Shown here: positions 8,126 to 17,493 of the stretch, piece after piece | Layout: every line of letters begins with the position of its first letter | How positions within the stretch are numbered: position 1 is the stretch's first letter | NCBI RefSeq assembly: GCF_020829445.1 | Contig: NZ_JAIVFV010000008.1 | Coordinates: 16,017-80,016 of the forward strand | Source: Nostoc sp. CHAB 5836 | GTDB lineage: Bacteria > Cyanobacteriota > Cyanobacteriia > Cyanobacteriales > Nostocaceae | Direction: 5' to 3' | Length of the DNA stretch: 64,000 nucleotides | Notes under the pieces: model-generated | Told to the model about the DNA's origin: nothing | The model's input: the letters and a program-made list of their open reading frames with translations, nothing else | Databases searched by the model: none | Made by a program: the position numbers and the translations under genes

Positions 8126-11100
8126 ATGACTCTACAGAATTGGAGACGGAAGCGTGGCGTTGCACTTACTAGCAAAGGGTTACAAAAAATTAAGGAAGCA
8201 AAACATCAGTCAGAAGCCAAGGAAAATTTTGGAAACAGGTACACACTTGAAGAAATGAGCGCACGCTCTGGGTTACATTCCACTACTATCTCGAAAGTAA
8301 TGAATCGGGAAGGAGGAGTTGACAAACAGACTATTGAGAAGCTTTTTTCAGTTTTTAGCTTAAAAACAGATAAAAGTGACTATTTAAGCTCAAATACTCG
8401 TCTAGATTGGGGAGAAGCTATCTTTAACTCAGTTTTTTATGGACGTACTGAAGAACTTACTATGCTAGAGGAATGGATTCTCAATGAGCAATGCCAATTG
8501 GTGGCACTATTGGGAATAGGAGGTATTGGTAAAACGGCGCTGTCTGTAAAGTTTGCTCAACAGGCTCAGGATAACTTTGAGTATGTGATCTGGCGATCGC
8601 TACGAGAAGCTCCACCTGTTAAAATTATTCTAAGTAATCTGATCCAATTTTTATCTGAGGAACAGGAAACGGAAGCAAACTTACCAGAAAGCTTTAGCGA
8701 ACGGGTATCGCGGTTACTCTATTATTTACAAAATTATCGCTGTTTGGTGATACTTGATAATGTAGAGTCAATTCTCCGCAGTGGTAGCCGCGCCGGACTT
8801 TACCCTGAAGGATATGAGGAATATGGTGAGCTTTTAAGACGAGTAGGAGAAGCGACTCATCAAAGCTGCTTAATGCTGACTAGTCGGGAAAAACCTAGAG
8901 AAGTGGCATTGCTAGAAGGACTAGCACTACCTGTTCGCTCATTAGCACTTAATGGTTTAAAAGTGGCAGAAGGGCAAGAAATCTTAAAATTCAAAGGGCT
9001 ATCGGCGGCAGAGGATGAATGGAAAGTAATGATTGAGCGTTACGCAGGCAATCCATTAGCCCTAAAGATAGTTGCCACGACCGTTCAAGATATCTTTGAT
9101 GGTAATGTGAGTGAATTTTTGCAACAAGACACATCTGTTTTTGGCGACATTCGTGATATTTTAGACCAGCAGTTTGAGCGCTTGTCAGATTTAGAAAAAG
9201 ATATTATGTACTGGCTAGCGATTAATCGCGAGTCGGTTACACTATCAGAATTGCGAGATGATCTTATATCATCGGTAGCACCAGCAAAATTACTTGAGGC
9301 TGTGGAATCTTTAAGAAGGCGATCGCTAATCGAGAAAGCTACGCCTACGCCTATTGAAAAAACTGGATCATCCTTTACTCTTCAGCCTGTAGTTATGGAG
9401 TATATGACTAGTAGCTTGGTAGAAAGCGTCTGTGAAGAAATTGTTAGTGAGAATATTGATTTATTGCAGGGTCATGCTCTAATGAAGGCAACAGCAAAAG
9501 AATATATTAGGGATACTCAAATTCGCCTCATTATCAAACCAGTTATAGATGGGTTGGTTCACAGCTTAAGAAGCAAAAAAAACATTGAAAATCAGTTAAC
9601 TCAAATTCTTGCAAGACTGGGAGAAAAATCTCCGTTAGAACCAGGGTATACAGGTGGCAATATTCTAAATCTGCTTTGCCATCTGGAGACGAATCTAAAT
9701 GGCTATAATTTTTCTTATCTGACTGTTTGGCAAGCAGATCTGCGGAATGTAAATTTGCACAATGTAAATTTCGCTCATGCTAATCTTGCTAAGTGTGCTT
9801 TTGCTGAAACTTTGGGAGGCATTCACTCAGTGGCATTCAGCCCTGATGGAAAATTCTTAGCTACGGGGGATACTAATAGTGAAGTTCGCCTGTACCGAGT
9901 TGCGGATGGAAAACAACTGCTTACCTACAAGGGACACACAGGTTTTATCTGGCCAATTAGCTTTAGTGCCGATGGTCATTTTCTTGCTAGTGGCAGTGAT
10001 GACCAAACAGTGAAACTGTGGGATGCCGGTACTGGACAATGCCTCACCACCTTACGGGGGCATAAAGGTGGGATCTGGTCAGTCGCCTTCAACTCTCAAG
10101 ATACTATGCTTGCCACTGGCAGTGAGGACTCCTCCGTGAAAGTGTGGGATACTAGTTCTGGGAGATGTCTTAAAACTTTCGAAGCACATAGTAATCGGGT
10201 CACATCAGTTGCCTTCAAACCTCAAGGTACTATGCTTGCTAGTGGTAGTGATGATTCGTCAGTTAAGCTGTGGGATATTAGCACTGGTCAATGCCTTCAA
10301 ACTCTACTGGGTCATAACGGTGGAATTAGGTCAGTTGCATTCAGCCCAGATGGTCAAACTTTGGCCAGTGCCTGTCATGATCAAACAGTGTGGTTATGGA
10401 ATATTACTACCAGTCAATGCTTTCAGATTCTACAGGGTCACGGTGACTGCGTAAATTCTGTTGCCTTTAGTTCTGATGGCTATACACTAGTCAGTGGCAG
10501 CGATGACCGAACGGTGAAGTTGTGGGAGGTTAGCACTGGTCAGTGCTTTAACACTCTGGGGGGACATGGCAGCAGGGTGTCGTCAGTCGCCTTTAGTCCA
10601 GATAATTATACAGTCGTAAGTGGCAGTGAAGATCAAACGGTGAGGCTATGGGATGTCAGCACTGGTCAGTGCCTCAAAACTTTGCAGGGTTACGTTAATG
10701 GGATTTGGTCAGTCACTTTCAACCCTCAAGGTACTGTCGTTGCAAGCGGTAGTGGTGACCAAAAGGTGAGATTGTGGGATGTTAGTACGGGTCAGTGTCT
10801 CAAAACTTTGCCTGGACATAGTAATCGGGTCACATCAGTCACTTTCAACCCTCAAGGTACTCTGCTTGCTAGTGGTAGTGAGGATTTTTCTGTAAAACTG
10901 TGGGATGCTACTACTGGTCAATGCCTCAAAACTTTGCGTGGACATAGTAATCGAATCACATCTGTTGCCTTCAGCCCAGATGGTAATATGCTAGCTAGTA
11001 GCTGTCATGACCAAACGGTGAAGCTGTGGGATGTCCCCACTGGTCAGTGTCTCAAAACCTTACAAGGGCATACCCATTGGGTATGGGTTGTTACCTTCAG

Positions 11101-11701
11101 CCGAGACGGTCATATGCTGGCTACTGGCTGCCATGACCAAACAGTAAGGCTATGGGATATCGGTAGCGGTCGTTGCTTGCAAATTTTGGAGGGTCATACT
11201 GATTGGATGTGGTCAGTTGCCTTCAGTCCAGATAGCGGGACAGTGGCGAGTGGTAGTAGTGACCAAACAGTGAGGCTGTGGAACGTCTGCACTGGTCAGT
11301 GTCTTGGAACTTTGCAAGAACATAGTAATTCCGTGTATTCTATCGCCTTCAGTCCAGATGGTGGTATCCTTGCAAGTGCCAGTGGAGACCAAACGGTTAA
11401 GCTGTGGGATGTCCGCACAAGGATGTGTATAAAAACTTTGTCAGGACATAGCAAGTTAGTATGGTCCGTTGCCTTTAGTCCCGACGGTCATACCCTGGTT
11501 AGTAGTAGTGAAGATGAGACAATTAAGCTTTGGAATGTAAAAACTGGTGAGTGCCTCAAAAGTCTCAGAAGCTCTAGACCTTATGAAGGTATGAATATTA
11601 TTGATGTTGTAGGTATAACTGAGGGGACTATTACTAGTATGAAAGCTTTAGGTGCGATTGATATAAATACGACTAGTAGTACACTTTCTAACCTGGAATA
11701 A
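8126..11701 (+). CDS. STAND-type NTPase: HTH, NB-ARC, pentapeptides and 14 WD40 repeats
   Basis: 1191 residues. Residues ~12-90 form a helix-turn-helix-like start common in cyanobacterial WD40 STAND proteins (YTLEEMSARSGLHSTTISKV). A nucleotide-binding domain begins at FYGRTEEL (104), with Walker A GIGGIGKT (130-137), Walker B CLVILDNVES near 210, and TSREKPRE as sensor. A helical arm follows to about 540. A few pentapeptide repeats (ADLRNVNLHNVNFAHANLAK) then lead into 14 WD40 units (~565-1155), enough for two seven-bladed propellers. Such proteins are usually ligand-triggered oligomerising switches in signalling, cell death or phage defence. The repeats are similar at DNA level, so blade number may vary between strains. 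A CRP-like site lies upstream. Confidence 0.9.
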   Translation: MTLQNWRRKRGVALTSKGLQKIKEAKHQSEAKENFGNRYTLEEMSARSGLHSTTISKVMNREGGVDKQTIEKLFSVFSLKTDKSDYLSSNTRLDWGEAIFNSVFYGRTEELTMLEEWILNEQCQLVALLGIGGIGKTALSVKFAQQAQDNFEYVIWRSLREAPPVKIILSNLIQFLSEEQETEANLPESFSERVSRLLYYLQNYRCLVILDNVESILRSGSRAGLYPEGYEEYGELLRRVGEATHQSCLMLTSREKPREVALLEGLALPVRSLALNGLKVAEGQEILKFKGLSAAEDEWKVMIERYAGNPLALKIVATTVQDIFDGNVSEFLQQDTSVFGDIRDILDQQFERLSDLEKDIMYWLAINRESVTLSELRDDLISSVAPAKLLEAVESLRRRSLIEKATPTPIEKTGSSFTLQPVVMEYMTSSLVESVCEEIVSENIDLLQGHALMKATAKEYIRDTQIRLIIKPVIDGLVHSLRSKKNIENQLTQILARLGEKSPLEPGYTGGNILNLLCHLETNLNGYNFSYLTVWQADLRNVNLHNVNFAHANLAKCAFAETLGGIHSVAFSPDGKFLATGDTNSEVRLYRVADGKQLLTYKGHTGFIWPISFSADGHFLASGSDDQTVKLWDAGTGQCLTTLRGHKGGIWSVAFNSQDTMLATGSEDSSVKVWDTSSGRCLKTFEAHSNRVTSVAFKPQGTMLASGSDDSSVKLWDISTGQCLQTLLGHNGGIRSVAFSPDGQTLASACHDQTVWLWNITTSQCFQILQGHGDCVNSVAFSSDGYTLVSGSDDRTVKLWEVSTGQCFNTLGGHGSRVSSVAFSPDNYTVVSGSEDQTVRLWDVSTGQCLKTLQGYVNGIWSVTFNPQGTVVASGSGDQKVRLWDVSTGQCLKTLPGHSNRVTSVTFNPQGTLLASGSEDFSVKLWDATTGQCLKTLRGHSNRITSVAFSPDGNMLASSCHDQTVKLWDVPTGQCLKTLQGHTHWVWVVTFSRDGHMLATGCHDQTVRLWDIGSGRCLQILEGHTDWMWSVAFSPDSGTVASGSSDQTVRLWNVCTGQCLGTLQEHSNSVYSIAFSPDGGILASASGDQTVKLWDVRTRMCIKTLSGHSKLVWSVAFSPDGHTLVSSSEDETIKLWNVKTGECLKSLRSSRPYEGMNIIDVVGITEGTITSMKALGAIDINTTSSTLSNLE

Positions 11702-12014
11702 GTTTAAATTATGATGCAAGTAACTGGTTATCATCATTCCACGACTCTTTTTTACAAACATATAGGCTGAGTCGATACCTTTGCCAAAATAAGAGCCTAC
11801 AAAAATTTGGGCGAAAATGGCAAAAAGACTAATACATAGGCGTTTAGCTAACAAAGTAGCTTGGAGGCTCAAACCCTACCTACCCTTATAAGAGGGGGAG
11901 CACAGGGAATGCAGGGAGAGAAAAAAAGGGCTTATCTGAACCGTATTGCCTTATAGAACTGGAACCAAGCTTTCATTCGACCATGAAACTGTTTTCTTCT
12001 ATCCTTGCCAATAA
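11702..12014. other. Intergenic, convergent gene ends
   Basis: 313 bp between convergent genes. Only a G-rich patch (AAGAGGGGGAGCACAGGG) stands out; no clear terminator hairpin or coding frame was found. Confidence 0.3.
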
Positions 12015-12986
12015 CTATTTGCGTTGCAGTAGCAAAACTGCTCCTAAAAAACCACAAGCCAAAATCCCGAATGCACCACAAGGTTCAGGGACAGAAGCAG
12101 GCTTCAGTGCTAAAAATGCTAATTCTCCGATTAGGCGATGACCAGCAGTTGTAGGATGAACTGGATCCCAAAATAAAAACTGATCTGGATTACAGGCTAC
12201 TGCTTGTGCAGGTAAATTCAAAGGTACTACCGATTTTTGTATGCAATAGTTAGTAGCATTCGTTAGACCGAATTCGCCTGGATCGGCGATCATCCTACTA
12301 AATAAGTTATTAACATTCAGGGGAATGATGTTGATATGAGGGTTTAGTTGCTGGTTCAAAAAACTGATAGTTGTATCTAAGCCAGAGTTATGTGCATCGG
12401 TTAACGTACTGAAGAAGCTGGGTATTTGACTGTTGAAGTTTGCAACCGGAAACTTTCCCAAATCTGGCAGGTTAACTACCATAATATCTTGAGCGCCTAC
12501 GTCAGCAAGTGATGTCACTGCCGTTGATATATTTGTGACTGCCTGATTAGGGTTAGGAACACCTCCCCCAAAGTAACTGAAGTAATCATTAGCACCATTC
12601 CATAGGATGTAGAGGGCGTTGGGATTAGCAGACGAACTTGCTGCGGTAAAACTAGTAATTTGCTGCTGCAATCCGGGTAAACCAGGAACACTAATGTTAT
12701 TGACTCCGGTGGTAGCCCCTCCATAGGCAAAGTTGGTGTCAGGATTGAAGGATAATCCTAAGTCTTGTGCCAAATATTCTACCCAAACCGGACCATTAGA
12801 AAAACGTCCATCAAAGTATGACGAACTTGGGGGAAAAGTTCTATTTGTGGCATTGAATGCATTTCCCGTATCAGAAAAGCTGTCACCAAAGACATAAATG
12901 TCTTCATAATTCTGTGCCGCTAAAATTTTAAGCTGAAACATGAAAGACAACAGGAAAAATCCTGTCGTCAGAATTGTTTTTTTCAT
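12015..12986 (-). CDS. Secreted GDSL/SGNH hydrolase with PEP-CTERM anchor
   Basis: 323 residues. A signal peptide (1-24, ending ILAA) leads into the GDSL block YVFGDSFSDTG (catalytic Ser36). Later blocks are ILWNGANDYF (block III, Asn) and WDPVHPTTAGH (block V Asp and His). The C-terminus SVPEPCGAFGILACGFLGA followed by LLQRK is a textbook PEP-CTERM signal: Pro-Glu-Pro, hydrophobic helix, basic end. Together these suggest a surface-sorted esterase, lipase or acyltransferase. It follows the KAS III-like gene by 37 bp on the same strand and is probably the third gene of that transcript. The substrate may be the product of the operon (inference). Confidence 0.85.
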   Translation of the reverse strand: MKKTILTTGFFLLSFMFQLKILAAQNYEDIYVFGDSFSDTGNAFNATNRTFPPSSSYFDGRFSNGPVWVEYLAQDLGLSFNPDTNFAYGGATTGVNNISVPGLPGLQQQITSFTAASSSANPNALYILWNGANDYFSYFGGGVPNPNQAVTNISTAVTSLADVGAQDIMVVNLPDLGKFPVANFNSQIPSFFSTLTDAHNSGLDTTISFLNQQLNPHINIIPLNVNNLFSRMIADPGEFGLTNATNYCIQKSVVPLNLPAQAVACNPDQFLFWDPVHPTTAGHRLIGELAFLALKPASVPEPCGAFGILACGFLGAVLLLQRK

Positions 12987-13023
12987 TTAGGTATTAACTA
13001 TGCTTTTAATCCTGGTGGATATC

Positions 13024-14169
13024 TTAGCAAGAAATGATACTTTGAGTTTCAGAATTTTTCACTATCGAATCAGGTTCATTGTCGGGAACAGAACCTAGCA
13101 CCACATCGCCCCACCGGATTACGCTTGCGGAAGCAGAACTGGCTGCGCCAAAGCCATAGATCAAAACTAAGTCATTTTCGCGAATTTTGCCTAACTGTGC
13201 GGCGTGGTACAAATTGGCTATGGTTAGTGCTGGCCCAATGTTTGCATACAGAGGGTAGACATTAATTGTGCGCTCTGGGTTAATGCCCAATACACGCGTA
13301 CAGAAGCTTGCAAACCAAGCAGTGGGAGTATTGAAAATAAAAAAGTCAATTTCTTTCAGGGTCACACCAGCAGCAGCAATAGCCCCCTGACAACAAGTAA
13401 GTAGTAGATCCGCAGCTGTTTCGCCGATCACTTTGTTCGTGCCCTTGGGCACCTGCATCCGAAACTGTTGATTGCCTTGTTCGTCCTCAGTAAGTTTGAA
13501 AGAGAATTGATCACACAAGATACTTGTATTAACTGTCTTTGTACCAAGAATGCCTTGGTTTGGTTTTAGTGAACTAACCAAGAAAGCTCCAGCGCCGTCG
13601 CTAAAAAACCATGAAAGAGTGTCGTCTTGATCAAAGAAGCGAGAGTAGGTACATGAGATCGCTACTAGCACATTACGGTGTATTCCTGCTTGTACTAAAG
13701 CACAAGCAGTTTGAAGGGCAATTAGGGTACTAGCACATGAAGCATCAAGATTCCATGCGCCACACTGTAGTCCCAGTTGACGAGCAAGGAAGGCGGCATT
13801 GCCAAATCCGATTTGTTCAGGTAAAAACGAGGCGACGAGTAGGAGATCTACATCTTTGGGAAAGACCTTTGCTGCTTCCAGGGCATCCTTTGCTGCGCGA
13901 TACTCTAGAGTCAGGGACGATTCAGTAGGAGCAAGTATCCATCGCTCAACTGTGCCACGAAAGGGATCTTTGAGATATGGCATCATCTCTAACTCATACT
14001 CATTGCTGGGGGCGGAGTCAGAAAGGGAAAACAAGTTTGCCAAGCTTTTTTTCTCTACAGTTGCAAGCAAGTTTGGGTAGTTTTGTCTGTAGTAATCTTT
14101 TGTACATTTGATGCTGGGAAAGCTCAATGCGATCGAACGAATACCTACTGAGGGATACACCATGTCCAA
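13024..14169 (-). CDS. KAS III-like (FabH-related) ketosynthase/acyltransferase with atypical active site
   Basis: 381 residues of the thiolase fold. The nucleophile is Cys145 in WNLDASCASTLIAL, and GFGAASSASASVIRW near the end matches the FabH C-terminal signature. Where FabH has the His of HQAN, this protein reads FIFNTPTAWF (Asn280). Where FabH has the Asn of GNTSAAS, it reads ANIGPALTIAN (Pro313). The standard Cys-His-Asn triad is therefore not obvious, arguing against routine fatty-acid initiation and for acyl transfer or a special condensation. It lies 7 bp behind the ThDP enzyme gene. Paralogues with altered triads do acyl transfer in natural-product pathways; the actual substrate is unknown. 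Confidence 0.75.
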   Translation of the reverse strand: MDMVYPSVGIRSIALSFPSIKCTKDYYRQNYPNLLATVEKKSLANLFSLSDSAPSNEYELEMMPYLKDPFRGTVERWILAPTESSLTLEYRAAKDALEAAKVFPKDVDLLLVASFLPEQIGFGNAAFLARQLGLQCGAWNLDASCASTLIALQTACALVQAGIHRNVLVAISCTYSRFFDQDDTLSWFFSDGAGAFLVSSLKPNQGILGTKTVNTSILCDQFSFKLTEDEQGNQQFRMQVPKGTNKVIGETAADLLLTCCQGAIAAAGVTLKEIDFFIFNTPTAWFASFCTRVLGINPERTINVYPLYANIGPALTIANLYHAAQLGKIRENDLVLIYGFGAASSASASVIRWGDVVLGSVPDNEPDSIVKNSETQSIISC

Positions 14170-14176
14170 TTTACTC

Positions 14177-15928
14177 TTAATAGTTCCTATTTACGCACGA
14201 AATCAAGTTACGAATACGATTTCCAATTGGCGCAGTTTGCGTAGAGTCAATGATTACATCAACAACGAACGGAGTATTTGAGGTAAGTGCTTTCTCTAGT
14301 GCTGGTTGAATGTCAGACTCGCTTTCAATGTGGATGCCATCAGCTCCCATGCTTTGGGCAATCTTAACAAAATCCGTCTGTGGAATCTGTGCAGGCACAC
14401 CCTTAAAGCCAAGTAAAACCATGCCCTGATCGCACATGTTGTAGTGCGAGTCGTTGAGTATAATCCAAATAGCAGGAATCTGGTGTTGCACAGCTGTACT
14501 TATCTCGTTATTCATGAGCATCGCACCATCCCCAACAATAGCAACAGCCTTACCATTTCTCGCCAGTGCCGCACCCACAACGCCCGTAACGAAATGCCCC
14601 ATAGACCCGAAGCCAGTGCTGACCCGAAAGCGGCCTGGTTTAGTAAATCGCAGATGGTGAATTCCCCAGGCAAACGAGTTACCTGACTCAGCCATTACTA
14701 CTGCACCGCTTCCTTCAACAATCACCTGTTGAATCGCATCCATAAGTACTTTGGGTCGCACTAAACCGCCTCTACATGGTTTGATTAAATCAAGTTCAGG
14801 TCGAGGCACCGTTACCGCCGTTGAGCAACTATTACTTAGAGAAAAGTGCTTCAGCAGCTCTTTCATAAACACTTTTACGTCAGACTGGATAGCAAACGTC
14901 TCAGCATATGGATATGCTGCTCCTGGCACATCTGGGTCGATGTCAATATGTAAAAATCCTCGCTGGGGAATCATGGTAGGGTTCCAGAACGACGTAAACT
15001 CCCCAAGGCGCGTTCCCAGAACCAAAGTATGCAAAGGGCAGTACTCCTCCATATATGTCAAAACAGACTTGTGTCCAGCAAAGCCCGTGACTCCTATAAA
15101 TTGTGGATGATCTTCGGGAAAAATCCCCTTACCACGGGGCGAACACATTACCGCAGCCCCTGTTATTTGAGCAAGTTGGCGAATCTCTCCAGCAGCATCG
15201 CGCGCACCGAAGCCAACCCAAATGGCAAAGGATCCTTCAGAGAGCAACCGGACACATTCGGCGATTGTTTCTTCACTTGCGGTTGCCAGACTCTGAGACT
15301 GAGTGACTCGTGGCAACGAAGTTTTTAGTGAACTTGTCTGGATATTTGTAGGAATACTTATATGAGCTACAAATCCTCCTGGTTGTGCCAGTCCGAGGGC
15401 AAGTCTTCGAGAAATCTCTGTGAGTTCATCGCTACATTCAACAGTAGTTGCGTAATGAAATATTTGCGCTGAAGTAACAATACTTGTGCAGGGCATAGTG
15501 TATGGGCTGGTTTCCTGGAAAGCCCAACGTCCCCTTTCTGGTGCTGAGGTTGAAGCTGACACGAAAATTACCTTAGCACCCTCCCAACGTGCAGCAAATA
15601 ACCCTGTCAAAGCATTAGTGATCCCCGGCCCTGTAGTAGTGAATACCACAACCGGGCGATCGCTAGCAAAGTGCGCTTCAATGGCCGCAAAAGCTGCTCC
15701 AGCTTCGTGGCGAAAGTGTAGCACCTTGATGGAGCTTTGGTGTAACGCGGCCCACACTGGGGCGATCGCCCCTCCCGAAACACCAAAAGCATACTCCACT
15801 CCCATATCTCCCAGGATTTTTACCACTGCCTCTGCTACCGAAAAAGTTATAGGTAACTTGCTATCAAATAGCTGTTTAGTTGAGTTTAATTCTTCAGTGG
15901 TATTAGCTTGTGTATCCTGAAAATCCAT
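14177..15928 (-). CDS. Thiamine-diphosphate-dependent enzyme (acetolactate-synthase/decarboxylase type)
   Basis: 583 residues with the three-domain layout of the ALS/benzoylformate-decarboxylase group. The N-terminal Pyr domain carries the catalytic glutamate (E75 in HFRHEAGAAFAA). The C-terminal PP domain has the ThDP-Mg motif GDG (466-468) with Asn about 24 residues later (IILNDSHYNM). The middle domain is less conserved. Likely reaction: decarboxylation of a 2-oxo acid and transfer of the activated aldehyde to an acceptor. It is first gene of the leftward set with the KAS III-like protein, so the acceptor may be an acyl thioester (inference). It is not the ordinary ilvB; ScyA of scytonemin biosynthesis is a distant analogue with different neighbours. 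Confidence 0.8.
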   Translation of the reverse strand: MDFQDTQANTTEELNSTKQLFDSKLPITFSVAEAVVKILGDMGVEYAFGVSGGAIAPVWAALHQSSIKVLHFRHEAGAAFAAIEAHFASDRPVVVFTTTGPGITNALTGLFAARWEGAKVIFVSASTSAPERGRWAFQETSPYTMPCTSIVTSAQIFHYATTVECSDELTEISRRLALGLAQPGGFVAHISIPTNIQTSSLKTSLPRVTQSQSLATASEETIAECVRLLSEGSFAIWVGFGARDAAGEIRQLAQITGAAVMCSPRGKGIFPEDHPQFIGVTGFAGHKSVLTYMEEYCPLHTLVLGTRLGEFTSFWNPTMIPQRGFLHIDIDPDVPGAAYPYAETFAIQSDVKVFMKELLKHFSLSNSCSTAVTVPRPELDLIKPCRGGLVRPKVLMDAIQQVIVEGSGAVVMAESGNSFAWGIHHLRFTKPGRFRVSTGFGSMGHFVTGVVGAALARNGKAVAIVGDGAMLMNNEISTAVQHQIPAIWIILNDSHYNMCDQGMVLLGFKGVPAQIPQTDFVKIAQSMGADGIHIESESDIQPALEKALTSNTPFVVDVIIDSTQTAPIGNRIRNLISCVNRNY

Positions 15929-16451
15929 AGAAAATATACTTAAGAATAAATAGCTCTATGGGATAATATCATCCCACAGCCGAAGTCGGTCAGCGTAAAT
16001 ATTTGTCGTTTAAATCAGGCAGCAAGCAGCTATGTTGAGGACAAGAGGCAAAAGGGTTTTAGCTTGCTTCATGATTAAGATAGTTTTAGTTTTGTTGTGG
16101 CAATCGACTTGCTTATCTTCACACAGTTTGGTCTTTCTTAAACTCTGCTTTGATGAATAAATGTTAAGAAAGTTTAAGAAGATGTTTTAAAAGTCCTCTT
16201 GTCGGTAACAAAACGTTTTAGATCCCCCTAAATCCTCCTTAAAAAGGGGGACTTTGATTCTTCCCCCCTTTTTAAGGGGGGCTAGGGGGGATCTAAAAGT
16301 GCCTAAAGTCACAGTAAAATACTTTTCAAACATCCTCCAAGAGTGGCAAATGCGGCGATCCCTGCGGCGGGCTGCGCCAACGCAGATGGGTTCATCCGTC
16401 TTTTGGTTTGTGAAAACTAAACAGAATCAATCAAAATAATGAGTATAAAAA
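15929..16451. other. Intergenic between divergent genes with a palindromic element
   Basis: Promoter region for the leftward ThDP operon and the rightward HAD gene. It contains a palindrome-ended element at 16216-16298; otherwise AT-rich with no coding signal. Confidence 0.4.
16216..16298. mobile_element. Palindrome-ended mini-element (TTTTAGATCCCCC)
   Basis: 83 bp ending in TTTTAGATCCCCCTA and TAGGGGGGATCTAAAA, with an inner inverted repeat (CTCCTTAAAAAGGGGG and CCCCCCTTTTTAAGGGGG). Such C-run/G-run palindromes are scattered in Nostoc intergenic DNA. No flanking duplication could be identified. Confidence 0.5.
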
Positions 16452-17153
16452 ATGATTAACTTCCATCAGTATAAAACTTTAACGTTCGATTGTTACGGAA
16501 CCTTAATCGATTGGGAGAACGGCATCTTAGGGGTACTAAAGCCGCTTCTGCTGGCACACAACACTAATTTGGATGAGAATCAAATTCTAGAACTTTTTGC
16601 TGAATTGGAAGCAGAACTCGAAATTGGACATTATATCAAATATCGAGAAGTTTTGAAGGGAGTAGTCCAAAAATTTGGTGAACGATTTGGCTTTGAGCCA
16701 ACTGCTGGCGAACTCAATTCACTTGCTGATTCGATTCAGTATTGGCTGCCTTTCCCTGATACAGTTGAGGCACTTAGAGCTTTAAAGCAAAAGTTTCAGC
16801 TAGTAATTATCTCCAATGTCGATGACGATCTCTTTGCTTTCTCGGCAAAGCACTTGGAGGTGGAATTTGACCAGATAATCACAGCAGAACAGGCAAAAAG
16901 CTACAAACCCTCCTTAAACAACTTTAGACTGGCTATTGAGAGAATTAATTTACCGCTAGATCAGATATTACACGTTGCTGCTAGTGTATATCACGATATT
17001 GTTACAGCCAAATGTCTGGGACTATCAACAGTCTGGGTAAACCGTCGAGCAGACCAAGAAGGAGCAAATACCACAAAAAAAGCAGAAAGTCAATCTGATT
17101 TAGAAGTGCCGGATTTAAAGACTCTTGCTACTTTGAGTTTACCGAAACAATAG
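16452..17153 (+). CDS. HAD-superfamily hydrolase, haloacid dehalogenase type II-like
   Basis: 233 residues, typical for the type II haloacid dehalogenase branch. Motif I LTFDCYGTLIDW (nucleophile Asp14), motif II VIISNVDDD near 118, motif III Lys in AKSYKPSLNNF near 152, and motif IV HVAASVYHDIVTAK with the final acid near 182. The cap domain between motifs I and II (about 20-100) has the C1 helical character. Substrates are usually small phosphorylated or halogenated compounds; true dehalogenation cannot be claimed from sequence. The ~25 C-terminal residues are a polar linker without known function. Confidence 0.8.
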   Translation: MINFHQYKTLTFDCYGTLIDWENGILGVLKPLLLAHNTNLDENQILELFAELEAELEIGHYIKYREVLKGVVQKFGERFGFEPTAGELNSLADSIQYWLPFPDTVEALRALKQKFQLVIISNVDDDLFAFSAKHLEVEFDQIITAEQAKSYKPSLNNFRLAIERINLPLDQILHVAASVYHDIVTAKCLGLSTVWVNRRADQEGANTTKKAESQSDLEVPDLKTLATLSLPKQ

Positions 17154-17493
17154 TAAGCAATAAGTGCTGAGTGCCTAGAACTGTTTCGATGAGGCTCTGT
17201 TGTTACAAGTTTTCCGGTAGGCGTAAAGCTCAGTCACCGAGTACCGTGGGTTTAAATCCCCCGGTTCAAAAAATAAGCAAGTTTTGGGTCGGGGTCTAAA
17301 TCCCCGGACGCTCTCTACGAGACGCTAAAAGCGAACGCAGACTCGCTACCGCTACGCTAACACAAAACTTAATTACGAATTACGAATTACGAATTATTTA
17401 AGCGACTCGTGCGACTTTAGTCGCATTGGATATTTTTTAACTTCTTATTAGTTTTACGCCAACTACGCTAGTATACGTTTGGAGGTAAAAACG
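17154..17493. other. Intergenic with dispersed repeats and the left end of the TnpB element
   Basis: Contains a repeat (17255-17310: GGTTCAAAAAATAAGCAAG, GGGTCGGGGTCTAAATCCCC) whose reverse complement recurs at 29525-29575, a TTACGAA heptamer array at 17368-17398, and a hairpin TGCGACTTTAGTCGCA (17410-17425) that probably marks the left end of the IS. Confidence 0.5.
17481..17485 (+). promoter_or_regulatory. Ribosome binding site deciding the tnpB start
   Basis: GGAGG lies 8 bp before the ATG at 17494. This favours that ATG over the in-frame TTG at 17479. Confidence 0.7.

Noticed and set aside
17221..17310. Possible tRNA-like GGTTTAAATCCCCCGGTTCAA
   Set aside because: No cloverleaf can be completed; the block is a dispersed repeat that recurs inverted at 29525.
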